A stretch of DNA of 64,000 nucleotides, from positions 1-64,000 of the forward strand of contig NZ_STGK01000012.1 in NCBI RefSeq assembly GCF_004919105.1. Direction: 5' to 3'. Every line of letters begins with the position of its first letter. Within the stretch, counting starts at the first letter, position 1. The notes under the pieces are model-generated. The model saw nothing but the letters and a program-made list of their open reading frames with translations, was not told the origin of the DNA and searched no databases. A program made the position numbers and the translations under genes. Shown piece after piece: positions 27,553 to 35,222 of the stretch. The DNA is from Nocardioides sp. GY 10113 (lineage in GTDB: Bacteria; Actinomycetota; Actinomycetes; Propionibacteriales; Nocardioidaceae).

Positions 27553-27558
27553 TAGGGT
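27553..27558 (+). promoter_or_regulatory. -10 box (TAGGGT), leaderless dut
   Basis: TAGGGT is 7 nt before the GTG at 27566. Confidence 0.6.
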
Positions 27559-27565
27559 CTGCCGG

Positions 27566-28081
27566 GTGAGTGAAGCCGACAGCGCCGTACGCGCCGCCGA
27601 CCCGACCGCGGCGCCGACCACCCCGGTGACCGGACAGCTGACCGTGCAGGTCGCCCGCCTCGACCCCGACGTCCCGCTGCCGGCGTACGCGCACCCCGGC
27701 GACGCCGGAGCGGACCTGGTCACCACCGTGGACCTGACGCTGGCTCCGGGGGAGCGGGCGATGGCTCCCACGGGCATCGCGATCGCGCTCCCCGACGGCT
27801 ACGTGGCGCTGATCCACCCCCGGTCCGGGCTGGCCGCCAAGCACGGCCTGTCCATCGTGAACACGCCCGGCACCATCGACGCCGGCTACCGGGGCGAGAT
27901 CAAGGTGATGCTGATCAACCACGACCCGCGCGAGCCGATCGAGCTGCGCCGTGGGGACCGGATCGCCCAGCTCGTGATCCAGCGGTTCGAACGCGCCGCG
28001 TTCACCCCTGTCGAGGACCTTCCGGACAGCGTGCGTGGCGATGGGGGCTACGGTTCTACCGGTGGGTTCGGATCGCCCTGA
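27566..28081 (+). CDS. dut: dUTP diphosphatase
   Basis: 171 residues, trimeric dUTPase. It hydrolyses dUTP to dUMP and so keeps uracil out of DNA. All five motifs are present: [10 protein letters not shown] (1), [11 protein letters not shown] (2), [13 protein letters not shown] (3), [11 protein letters not shown] (4) and the C-terminal [11 protein letters not shown] (5). An N-terminal ~28-residue extension is longer than usual. Divergent from the DUF3093 gene; the DUF3710 gene follows. Confidence 0.95.
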   Translation: MSEADSAVRAADPTAAPTTPVTGQLTVQVARLDPDVPLPAYAHPGDAGADLVTTVDLTLAPGERAMAPTGIAIALPDGYVALIHPRSGLAAKHGLSIVNTPGTIDAGYRGEIKVMLINHDPREPIELRRGDRIAQLVIQRFERAAFTPVEDLPDSVRGDGGYGSTGGFGSP

Positions 28082-28133
28082 GCGTCCGACGGGGACTGCG
28101 ACGGCCCGGGAGCGGGTCGACGAGGAGGCAACA

Positions 28134-28820
28134 GTGAGGCTGCGGCGCAAGGCGGGCCGTGCGGAGCCGTCGGTCGAGGAGACCGACGCGACCGGGGCGG
28201 CCGAGGTCGCCGAGGTCGGCGACGGCGCGACGACCGACGGGGCCGGCGCGAGCGAGCCCACCGGCCCCTACGACATCGAGGACGTGGACCTGGAGCACCG
28301 CTCCCGGCCGCTGATCGACCTCGGCGCCCTCCTGGTGGCGCCGGTGCAGGGCCGGAACCTGCGGGTCCAGGTCGACGAGGCCACCGGGGCCGTGAAGGCC
28401 GTGCTGCTCACCGACGAGTCCGGCGCCGTCGAGCTGCGCGCGTTCGCCGCGCCGCGCAACGGCGACCTGTGGGCCGAGGTGCGCCCGCAGATCGCCGCGG
28501 AGACCCACCGTCGCGGCGGCACCGCCACCGAGTCCGAGGGCCCGTTCGGCACCGAGCTGCACTGCGAGGTGCGGGTCGCCCTGCCCGACGGCAACCCGGG
28601 CGTCCAGCACTCCCGCGTCGTCGGCGTGAACGGACCGCGCTGGATGCTGCGCGCGACCTTCCTGGGCGAGCCGGCCCGCCAGTCCGAGGCCGCCGCGGCC
28701 TGGAACCAGACGATCGCCGGGATCGTGGTGCGCCGCGGCGCGCACGCGATGCCGGTCGGCGAGCAGCTCCCGCTGACCCTTCCGGAGGGACTGCAGCGCA
28801 TCGACAAGCCCGCGGACTGA
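28134..28820 (+). CDS. DUF3710 family protein
   Basis: 228 residues. An acidic, Ala/Glu-rich N-terminal tail (~1-50), then a conserved domain (GPYDIEDVDLEHRSRPLIDLGALLV; DLWAEVRPQIAAE; GPRWMLRATFLGEPA). This family lies next to dut and the OB-fold gene in actinobacteria; function unknown. GTG at 28134 has GAGGAGG 6 nt upstream, which decides it over an in-frame ATG at 28035 inside dut. Confidence 0.87.
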   Translation: MRLRRKAGRAEPSVEETDATGAAEVAEVGDGATTDGAGASEPTGPYDIEDVDLEHRSRPLIDLGALLVAPVQGRNLRVQVDEATGAVKAVLLTDESGAVELRAFAAPRNGDLWAEVRPQIAAETHRRGGTATESEGPFGTELHCEVRVALPDGNPGVQHSRVVGVNGPRWMLRATFLGEPARQSEAAAAWNQTIAGIVVRRGAHAMPVGEQLPLTLPEGLQRIDKPAD

Positions 28821-28830
28821 GCGGCCGCGG

Positions 28831-29190
28831 ATGCCCGAGAAGAGTCGCCTGCGCCGCACCATCAGCAGGTGGGCCAACAGCCACGAGGCCGAGGCACGCG
28901 AGCTGCGCCGCCAGTTCTCCGGCACGGGCGTGGTCTGCATCGCGGATGCGCCGAACCGCGAGACCGTCCACCTGCGCGGCACGCTGCGCACCGTGACGCT
29001 GCGCCCCCGCGGCGGCGTGCCCGCCCTGGAGTCGGAGCTGTACGACGGCACCGGCACCGTCACCGTGATCTGGCTCGGGCGGCGCCGGATCGCTGGCATC
29101 ATGGCCGGCCGGGGCATCGAGGTCACCGGCCGGATCGGCGAGCAGGACGGCGTCCGCGTGCTCTACAACCCGAGGTACGAACTGCTGTGA
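28831..29190 (+). CDS. OB-fold nucleic-acid-binding protein
   Basis: 119 residues. The C-terminal two thirds (VHLRGTLRTVTLRP through GRGIEVTGRIGEQDGVRVLYNPRYEL) is an OB-fold of the tRNA_anti type; the N-terminus is a basic helix (SRLRRTISRWANSHEAEARE). Probably binds single-stranded nucleic acid. 10 nt after the DUF3710 gene and overlapping the DUF3159 start by 4 nt (GTGA), so one operon. Confidence 0.85.
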   Translation: MPEKSRLRRTISRWANSHEAEARELRRQFSGTGVVCIADAPNRETVHLRGTLRTVTLRPRGGVPALESELYDGTGTVTVIWLGRRRIAGIMAGRGIEVTGRIGEQDGVRVLYNPRYELL

Positions 29191-29963
29191 GCACCACTCA
29201 TCCCGTCGGCATCGACACCGTCGAGGCGCTTGTCCGCCACCAGCTCGCCCGCGCGCTGGGAGGGCGTCGGGGCATGGCCGAGGCCGGCATCCCCGGCATC
29301 GTCTTCACCCTGACCTGGCTGGTCACCAAGGACCTGCAGGCCGCGCTGGTCGGCAGCCTGGTGGTGGCCGGGGTGGCGCTGGTGCTGCGACTGCTCCAGC
29401 GCTCGACCCTGCAGTTCGTGCTCAACGCGCTCTTCGGCATCGCGATCGGCTGGGTGTTCGTGCGCATCGCGGCCAGCTCCGGCGGCTCGGAGACCGACCA
29501 GGCGCTGGCCTTCTTCCTGCCCGGCATCCTGATCAGCCTCGGCTACACGATCGTGATGGGCTTCTCCTGCCTGGTCCGCTGGCCGGTGCTCGGCTTCATG
29601 CTCGGCAGCGTCACCGGGGACCCGACCGCGTGGCACGACGATCCGCTGGTGGTGCGGCTGTGCAGCCGGCTCACCTGGGTGATGCTCGCCCCCGGCGCGA
29701 TCGGCGTACTGCTCCAGGGGCCGATCTGGCTCCTCGGCCACGCCGACGTGATCGAGCCCGACCTCGCCGTCCTGCTGATCACGATCCTGCGCACCGGCCT
29801 CGGCTGGGTGCTCCGGATCGGCTCGTGGTCGCTGATGATCTGGCTGCTGGCGCGGAACGCGACGCCGCTGCCGCCGACCGGCGCCGAGAAGGCCGCCGAG
29901 GAGGCCGTCGACCTCGAGAGAGCCGAGGCGGAGGCCGCCGCGCCCGAGGCCCGCGAGGACTGA
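29187..29963 (+). CDS. DUF3159 family membrane protein
   Basis: 258 residues with about five or six membrane segments between residues 30 and 225, and a charged, Glu/Ala-rich C-terminal tail; matches DUF3159. Function unknown, though the fixed position after the OB-fold gene in actinobacteria suggests a shared role. Start GTG 29187 is coupled to the upstream gene by a GTGA overlap. Confidence 0.85.
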   Translation: MSTTHPVGIDTVEALVRHQLARALGGRRGMAEAGIPGIVFTLTWLVTKDLQAALVGSLVVAGVALVLRLLQRSTLQFVLNALFGIAIGWVFVRIAASSGGSETDQALAFFLPGILISLGYTIVMGFSCLVRWPVLGFMLGSVTGDPTAWHDDPLVVRLCSRLTWVMLAPGAIGVLLQGPIWLLGHADVIEPDLAVLLITILRTGLGWVLRIGSWSLMIWLLARNATPLPPTGAEKAAEEAVDLERAEAEAAAPEARED

Positions 29964-29965
29964 CC

Positions 29966-30153
29966 CCGCTGGTTGAGGTGCGAGGCGCGCTAGCGCCGAG
30001 CCTCGAAACCAAGGCGCGCGCGGACTGTCGCCGCTGGTTGAGGTGCGAGGCGCGCTAGCGCCGAGCCTCGAAACCAAGGCGCCCGCCGGGTGGTGGTTTC
30101 GAGGCTCGCTTCGCTCGCACCTCAACCACCGGTGAGGCTCGCTCGCACCTCAA
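29966..30153. repeat. REP-like palindromic repeat cluster
   Basis: Two perfect 52-bp direct copies (29966-30017 and 30031-30082) of an imperfect palindrome that begins CCGCTGGTTGAGGTGCGAGG, then an inverted related copy (about 30092-30130) and a shorter one (30131-30153). Each unit can fold, with GGTT...AACC ends and a GAGGC/GCCTC stem. Lies between converging genes. Likely an intergenic repeat family of this genome that also works as a terminator. Confidence 0.8.
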
Positions 30154-30166
30154 CCCCCGGTGAGGC

Positions 30167-30838
30167 TCAGCCCGGGTGGGCGGAGGGCGCCAGCAGGCGC
30201 TCCAGCTCGTCCTCGGCCTCTGCCGGCACGACCAGCAGCAGCTCGTCGCCCGCCTCCACCGGCTGCTCCTTCTCCGGCACGTAGACCTGTCCGTCGCGCA
30301 GGATGGTGACCAGCGCGCAGTTCTCCGGCAGGGGGATCAGCCCGCACGGCTTCCCGACGTACGGCGAGTCCGGCGGCAGCGTCATCTCGACCAGGTTCGC
30401 GTTGCCCTGCCGGAAGGTGAACAGCCGGACCAGGTCGCCGACCGTGACCGCCTCCTCGACCAGCGCGGACATGATCCGCGGGGTGGAGACGTTCACGTCG
30501 ACGCCCCAGGCCTCGGTGAAGAGCCACTCGTTGTTGGGGTGGTTGACCCGGCCCACGGTGCGCGGCACCCCGAACTCGGTCTTGGCCAACAGCGAGGTGA
30601 CCAGGTTGGCCTTGTCGTCGCCGGTGGCGGCGATGACCACGTCGCAGCGGTCGAGTCGAGCCTCCTCCAACGAGGAGAGCTCGCAGCTGTCGGCGAGCAG
30701 CCACTCCGCGTCGGGGACGCGTTCGGGGCGGATGGAGCTGGCCGACTTGTCGATCAGCAGCACCTCGTGCCCGTTCTGGATGAGCTCCCGCGCGATGGAA
30801 CGTCCGACCGCGCCGGCGCCGGCGATGGCGACCCTCAT
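30167..30838 (-). CDS. TrkA-type potassium uptake regulator, second copy
   Basis: 223 residues. N-terminal Rossmann RCK domain (MRVAIAGAGAVGRSIARELI, GxGxxG motif; LIDKSAS with the acidic residue position occupied by Asp) and a C-terminal RCK_C domain (~135-215). It senses nucleotide and gates a potassium transporter. 15 nt downstream of another TrkA gene, so the two are an operon, as in the CeoB/CeoC pair of mycobacteria. Divergent across that gene from a KimA-like permease. Confidence 0.9.
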   Translation of the reverse strand: MRVAIAGAGAVGRSIARELIQNGHEVLLIDKSASSIRPERVPDAEWLLADSCELSSLEEARLDRCDVVIAATGDDKANLVTSLLAKTEFGVPRTVGRVNHPNNEWLFTEAWGVDVNVSTPRIMSALVEEAVTVGDLVRLFTFRQGNANLVEMTLPPDSPYVGKPCGLIPLPENCALVTILRDGQVYVPEKEQPVEAGDELLLVVPAEAEDELERLLAPSAHPG

Positions 30839-30853
30839 GTCTCTCCTCCGGCC

Positions 30854-31525
30854 TCAGCGGCCGTCATCGTGCTCGGGCCCGCGGGCCAGTACGTCGTAGG
30901 CGAAGCTGGCGTGCTCCTCGCGGATCGCCAGGTGCAGCTCGTCGCCCTCCTGAATCACCGAGTCGAAGGTGGGCAGCATGCCCTCGCCGAGCCGGTCGAT
31001 CCAGGCGATCCGGGCGCGGGCCTGCTCCTGCAGGGCGCCCACGCGGGCGCCCACCCAGACCTCGGGGACCATGATGTGGTCGAGCCGGATGGTGCCGGAG
31101 GGGTCCCGGAAGTCCGGCTCGGCGCCCGCGGGCACGATCCGGCGGAGGAACTGGTCGGAGGTCCAGCGGACGGTCGCCACGGTGGTGATCCCCAGCCGCT
31201 GGTAGACCTCCGCCCGGCCGGGGTCGTAGATCCGCGCGACGACCTGCTGGATCCCGAACGTCTCCCGCGCGACACGCGCGGCGATGATGTTGGAGTTGTC
31301 GCCGCTGGAGACGGCCGCGAACGCGTCCGCCCGCCGGATGCCGGCCTTCTCCATGACCTGCTGGTCGAAGCCGATGCCGGCCACCTTGTCGCCGTTGAAG
31401 CCCGGACCGAGGCGTCGGAACGCGTCCGGGTCGGTGTCGATCACGGCGACGGTGTGGTTGCGGTCCTCGAGGCTTCGGGCCAGGGTGGAGCCCACTCGGC
31501 CGCAGCCCATGATCACGACGTGCAC
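30854..31525 (-). CDS. TrkA-type potassium uptake regulator, first copy
   Basis: 223 residues. RCK_N domain (VHVVIMGCGRVGSTLARSLE; VAVIDTDPDAFRRL) and RCK_C domain. Probably works as a heteromer with the product of the next gene. GTG 31525 is chosen because TACGGT ends 6 nt before it (leaderless) and because the family begins at the Rossmann strand; an ATG at 31603 would add 26 residues overlapping the divergent permease gene. Only 34 bp separate its start from that of the permease. Confidence 0.9.
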   Translation of the reverse strand: MHVVIMGCGRVGSTLARSLEDRNHTVAVIDTDPDAFRRLGPGFNGDKVAGIGFDQQVMEKAGIRRADAFAAVSSGDNSNIIAARVARETFGIQQVVARIYDPGRAEVYQRLGITTVATVRWTSDQFLRRIVPAGAEPDFRDPSGTIRLDHIMVPEVWVGARVGALQEQARARIAWIDRLGEGMLPTFDSVIQEGDELHLAIREEHASFAYDVLARGPEHDDGR

Positions 31526-31531
31526 GGCATC

Positions 31532-31551
31532 ACCGTAGCGTGCCGTACGCT
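31532..31551. promoter_or_regulatory. Back-to-back leaderless promoters, trkA / permease
   Basis: Minus strand: TACGGT at 31532-31537, 6 nt before GTG 31525. Plus strand: TACGCT at 31546-31551, 8 nt before GTG 31560. The two -10 boxes are 8 bp apart within a 34-bp gap, so each promoter's -35 region lies in the other gene's coding start. Confidence 0.55.
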
Positions 31552-31559
31552 TCTCGCCC

Positions 31560-33611
31560 GTGGGTGTCGGTGACGTCTCTAAGCGGATCCTGCTGGGCCG
31601 CAAGCTGCGCAGTGCCCAGCTGGGGGAGACGCTGCTTCCGAAGCGGATCGCGCTGCCGGTCTTCGCCAGCGACGCGCTCTCGTCCGTGGCCTATGCGCCG
31701 GACGAGGTCTTCATCATGCTCTCGCTCGCGGGCGCCTCGGCGTACGTGTGGTCGTGGAAGATCGGGATCGCCGTCGCGGTGGTGATGGCGGCGGTGATCG
31801 CCTCCTACCGCCAGACGGTGCACGCCTACCCGTCGGGCGGCGGCGACTACGAGGTGGCGACCGTCAACCTCGGGCAGACCGCGGGCACGGTGGTCGGCAG
31901 CGCGCTGCTGGTCGACTACGTGCTCACGGTCGCGGTGTCGATCTCGTCGGGCTCGCAGTACGCCGCGGCGGCGATACCAGCGATCCAGGGCCACGAGGTG
32001 CTGGTCGCGGTCGTCATGGTGCTGCTGCTGATGGCGATGAACCTGCGCGGCATCCGGGAGTCGGGCGCGTTCTTCGCGTTCCCGACGTACGCGTTCATGT
32101 TCGCCATCCTCGGCATGTGCATCTACGGCTTCTTCGAGCTGGCGATCGGCGACCTGCCGATGGCCGAGAGCGCGGGCCTCGACATCACCGCCGACCCGGA
32201 CTTCCAGCAGCCGCTGACCACGATCGGTCTGCTGATCCTGCTGATGCGGGCGTTCTCCTCGGGCTGCGCCGCGTTGACCGGCGTGGAGGCGATCTCCAAC
32301 GGCGTACCGGCCTTCCGGCGGCCCAAGAGCAAGAACGCCGCCACCACGCTGCTGCTGCTCGGGATGATCGCGATCACGATGATGATGAGCGTCATCGTGC
32401 TGGCCAAGCAGATGGGCCTGCGCTACGTCGATCCGCACCAGCTGGACCGGCTGACCATGAACGGCCAGCCGCTGCCCGACGACTACGACCAGCACGCGGT
32501 GATCGCGCAGATCGCCCGCGGTGTCTTCCACGACTTCTCGCCCGGCTTCTACCTGGTGATCACCGTGACCGGCGTGATCCTGGTGCTCGCCGCGAACACC
32601 GCGTTCAACGGGTTCCCCGTGCTCGGCTCGATCCTGGCCAAGGACGGCTTCGCGCCGCGCGCGCTGGGCTCGCGCGGTGACCGGCTGGCGTACAGCAACG
32701 GCATCGTCTTCCTCGCGGTGCTGGCCTGCCTGCTGATCATCGTCTTCGAGGCCGAGACCACGCGCCTGATCCAGCTCTACATCGTCGGTGTCTTCGTCTC
32801 CTTCAACCTCAGCCAGCTCGGCATGATCCGGCACTGGACCCGGGCCCTGGAGCGCGAGCCGGACGCGGCCGAGCGCCGCCGGATGATGCGCGCGCGCCTG
32901 ATCAACGCGATCGGCCTCAGCTTCACCTCGGTGGTGCTGGTGATCGTGGTGATCACCAAGTTCCTGGCCGGCGCCTGGATCACGATCCTGGCGATGGCGT
33001 TCTTCTTCATGGTGATGCGCGCCATCAAGGGCCACTACGACAAGGTGGCCGACGAGCTGGCCGCCGGCGACGAGGACAAGGTGATGCCGACCCGCGTGCA
33101 CGCCATCGTCCTGGTCAGCAAGCTGCACAAGCCGACGCTGCGGGCGCTGGCCTTCGCGAAGGCGACCCGGCCCAACGCGCTGGAGGGCGTCTACGTCTCC
33201 GTCGACCAGGCCGAGACCGCCCAACTGCTGGAGGAGTGGGACCGCCGCAACACCGGGATCCCGCTCAAGGTGCTGCACTCGCCGTACCGCGAGGTGGTCC
33301 GGCCGATCGTGGACTACGCCTCCGCGATCCGGCGCGCCAACCCACGCGGCGTGGTCGCGGTCTACATCCCCGAGTACGTCGTCGGGCGCTGGTGGGAGCA
33401 GCTGCTGCACAACCAGACGGCGCTGCGGCTCAAGGGCCGGCTGCTGTTCACGCCGGGCGTGATGGTGATCTCCGTGCCCTACCAGCTGCGGTCCTCCCAG
33501 ATCGCGCGCGAGCGCGGGGAGCGCGACGAGCTGCGGGTGCACCCCGGCGACCTGCGGCGCGGGCGGGTCCGCCTGCGCGACCGCGACCGCGACCGGCAGA
33601 TCCAGCGATGA
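31560..33611 (+). CDS. APC-superfamily permease, KimA-like potassium importer
   Basis: 683 residues, about twelve membrane segments (~30-470) and a ~190-residue cytoplasmic C-terminal domain. The N-terminus (SKRILLGRKLRSAQLGETLL then FASDALSSVAYAPDEVFIML) resembles Bacillus KimA (YdaO), a proton/potassium symporter first called an amino-acid permease. Adjacent divergent TrkA regulators strengthen the potassium assignment; amino-acid transport remains possible. GTG 31560 with a TACGCT box. Its stop overlaps the next start (ATGA). Confidence 0.8.
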   Translation: MGVGDVSKRILLGRKLRSAQLGETLLPKRIALPVFASDALSSVAYAPDEVFIMLSLAGASAYVWSWKIGIAVAVVMAAVIASYRQTVHAYPSGGGDYEVATVNLGQTAGTVVGSALLVDYVLTVAVSISSGSQYAAAAIPAIQGHEVLVAVVMVLLLMAMNLRGIRESGAFFAFPTYAFMFAILGMCIYGFFELAIGDLPMAESAGLDITADPDFQQPLTTIGLLILLMRAFSSGCAALTGVEAISNGVPAFRRPKSKNAATTLLLLGMIAITMMMSVIVLAKQMGLRYVDPHQLDRLTMNGQPLPDDYDQHAVIAQIARGVFHDFSPGFYLVITVTGVILVLAANTAFNGFPVLGSILAKDGFAPRALGSRGDRLAYSNGIVFLAVLACLLIIVFEAETTRLIQLYIVGVFVSFNLSQLGMIRHWTRALEREPDAAERRRMMRARLINAIGLSFTSVVLVIVVITKFLAGAWITILAMAFFFMVMRAIKGHYDKVADELAAGDEDKVMPTRVHAIVLVSKLHKPTLRALAFAKATRPNALEGVYVSVDQAETAQLLEEWDRRNTGIPLKVLHSPYREVVRPIVDYASAIRRANPRGVVAVYIPEYVVGRWWEQLLHNQTALRLKGRLLFTPGVMVISVPYQLRSSQIARERGERDELRVHPGDLRRGRVRLRDRDRDRQIQR

Positions 33612-34756
33612 CCCGCAAGGCGCCCCGCCGGGGCCGCCCCGCCGGGCACGGAGCCAACCGGGAGCGCACGGCGCGCGGTGCGTCCGTGGTGGGCCGGCGC
33701 TTCGAGGTCGAGGCCGGGCCGGTGGCGCACGGCGGCCACTGCGTGGCCCGGGTGCCCGTCGAGGACGGCCTGCGGGTGGTCTTCGTCCGGCACGCGCTGC
33801 CCGGCGAGCGGGTGGTGGTCGAGCTGACCGAGGGCACCGAGGGCGACCGGTTCTGGCGCGGCGACGCCGTCGAGGTGCTCTCGCCCTCTCCTGATCGGGT
33901 GCCGGCACCCTGTCCGGTCGCGGGCCCCGGTGCCTGCGGCGGCTGCGACTTCCAGCACGTCTCGCTCCCGGCCCAGCGCGGTCTGAAGGCCGCGGTCGTG
34001 CAGGAGCAGCTGCGGCGGCTGGCCGGGCTGGACATCGAGGTCTCGGTGGAGGCGGTTCCCGGGGACGAGGACGGTCTGCGCTGGCGGACGCGGCAGCGGT
34101 ACGTGTCCTTGCCGGACGGTCGGCGGGGGATGCGCAAGCACCGCTCGCACGACGTGGTGCCGGTCGAGGACTGCCTGCTCGAGGCGCCGACCGGGCCGTC
34201 GTACACGGTGCGGGGGCATGCGTTCGAGGTGGCCCAGGACGGCTTCTGGCAGGTCCACCCCGGCGCACCCGAGGCCCTCGTGGGGGCGGTGCTGGACTAC
34301 CTCGACGTGCAGCCGGGGGAGTCCGCGCTGGACCTGTACGCCGGCGTCGGCCTGTTCAGCCGGTTCCTGCTGGACGCGGTGTCGGCGGGCGGTGCGACCG
34401 GCCGGGTGGTCGCGATCGAGGGCGAGCCCCGCGCCAGCGAGCTCTCCACGATCAACTGCCCCGGCATCGAGGCCTCGGCCGGCGACGTGGGCTCCGTCCT
34501 GGAGTCCCGGTACGCCGAGCACTTCGACGTCGTCGTACTCGACCCGCCCCGGGTGGGCGCGAAGCGCGCTGTCGTCGAGGCCGTCGTGGCCCGGACGCCG
34601 CGGGCCGTGGCGTACGTGGCCTGCGACCCGGCGGCGCTGGCGCGGGACGTCGCGATCTTCGCCGAGCACGGGTATCGGATGGTGTCGCTGCGTGCGTTCG
34701 ACCTCTTTCCGATGACGCATCACGTCGAATGCGTCGCGTTGCTCGAGAAAAGTTGA
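33608..34756 (+). CDS. TrmA/RlmD-type RNA (uracil-5-)-methyltransferase
   Basis: 382 residues. N-terminal TRAM domain (~30-90); [4Fe-4S]-type cysteines (APCPVAGPGACGGCDFQH and VEDCLLEAP); SAM domain (SALDLYAGVGLFSRFLL; VVLDPPRVGAKR); catalytic cysteine motif YVACDPAALARD. It methylates a uridine in tRNA or rRNA using SAM. ATG coupled to the permease by an ATGA overlap. The last 34 bp before LEKS-stop (34710-34743) are repeated at 57539-57572, where they continue into a different C-terminus (LEPTTVS-stop), so the 3' end was probably replaced when an island inserted. Confidence 0.92.
   Translation: MTRKAPRRGRPAGHGANRERTARGASVVGRRFEVEAGPVAHGGHCVARVPVEDGLRVVFVRHALPGERVVVELTEGTEGDRFWRGDAVEVLSPSPDRVPAPCPVAGPGACGGCDFQHVSLPAQRGLKAAVVQEQLRRLAGLDIEVSVEAVPGDEDGLRWRTRQRYVSLPDGRRGMRKHRSHDVVPVEDCLLEAPTGPSYTVRGHAFEVAQDGFWQVHPGAPEALVGAVLDYLDVQPGESALDLYAGVGLFSRFLLDAVSAGGATGRVVAIEGEPRASELSTINCPGIEASAGDVGSVLESRYAEHFDVVVLDPPRVGAKRAVVEAVVARTPRAVAYVACDPAALARDVAIFAEHGYRMVSLRAFDLFPMTHHVECVALLEKS
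34710..34743 (+). repeat. Candidate attL, 34-bp direct repeat (left copy)
   Basis: Inside the 3' end of the RNA methyltransferase gene. Identical over 34 bp to 57539-57572, same orientation. It contains GACGCAT-N8-ATGCGTC (34714-34735), 7-bp arms around an 8-bp spacer, the shape of a tyrosine-recombinase core site. Confidence 0.75.
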
Positions 34757-34773
34757 TCTGACCTGCGGCGGAG

Positions 34774-34798
34774 CGTTGAGCCCTCGTAGGGCTCAACG
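34774..34798 (+). terminator. Hairpin terminator after the methyltransferase
   Basis: Perfect 11-bp stem CGTTGAGCCCT/AGGGCTCAACG with a CGT loop, 18 bp after the stop codon. It belongs to the island side of the repeat. Confidence 0.7.
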
Positions 34799-34973
34799 GC
34801 CGAAAGTGGGCCAAGGGCGCGCTTTGGGCGCGGTTTGAGCGTCGCGCCAGCGTGGGGCGGCGCGGGCCCGCGGTAGCCGAGCAGCCGCGATGCCAGCGCC
34901 TTGCGGACGTGCGTGTGGCCGCGGAGGGTGGATTGACGCGGAGGGTGGATTGACGAGGTCGATTCCGGCGGTT

Positions 34974-35076
34974 GCTGCACACTCCCTGACATATCGGTGA
35001 CGCGCTGCGACCGCGCGGCGCGATCAGCAGTAGGTAATCGATATGCGGTGAAGCCCGCAGTTCATACTGCTGCAGC
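34974..35076. ncRNA. Repeated structured element A
   Basis: One of four related ~105-nt elements. Outer pair GCTGCA...TGCAGC; conserved CGGTGA, then CAGCAGTAGGTA, GCGGTGAA and an inner hairpin GCAGT-TCAT-ACTGC near its plus-strand 3' end. It lies in the 466-bp gap between the methyltransferase and the metalloprotease and, unlike the others, has no gene on either strand just downstream; a CAGGTGAC/GTCACCTG hairpin follows at about 35090. No other gene is seen in this gap. Confidence 0.45.
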
Positions 35077-35222
35077 CCAGGCTCGGCGTCAGGTGACCGC
35101 GCCGGGGCTCGGCGCTGTCACCTGTTCGTGCAGCAGTCCCCGTTGTTGTCGCGCGATCGTGCAGCAGACCCGGTTGCTTCATCCCCGACAGAGCAGGCGC
35201 TACTGGTCGATGGGCGACGGCG

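Noticed and set aside
34720..34992. 90-codon minus-strand frame beside the left att site
   Set aside because: Runs into the methyltransferase 3' end, has no ribosome site and no family pattern.
35021..35076. Match of elements A-D to the tetrahydrofolate riboswitch
   Set aside because: Only GCGGTGAA and a GTAG-like segment resemble it; the remaining conserved bases and gene context do not fit.
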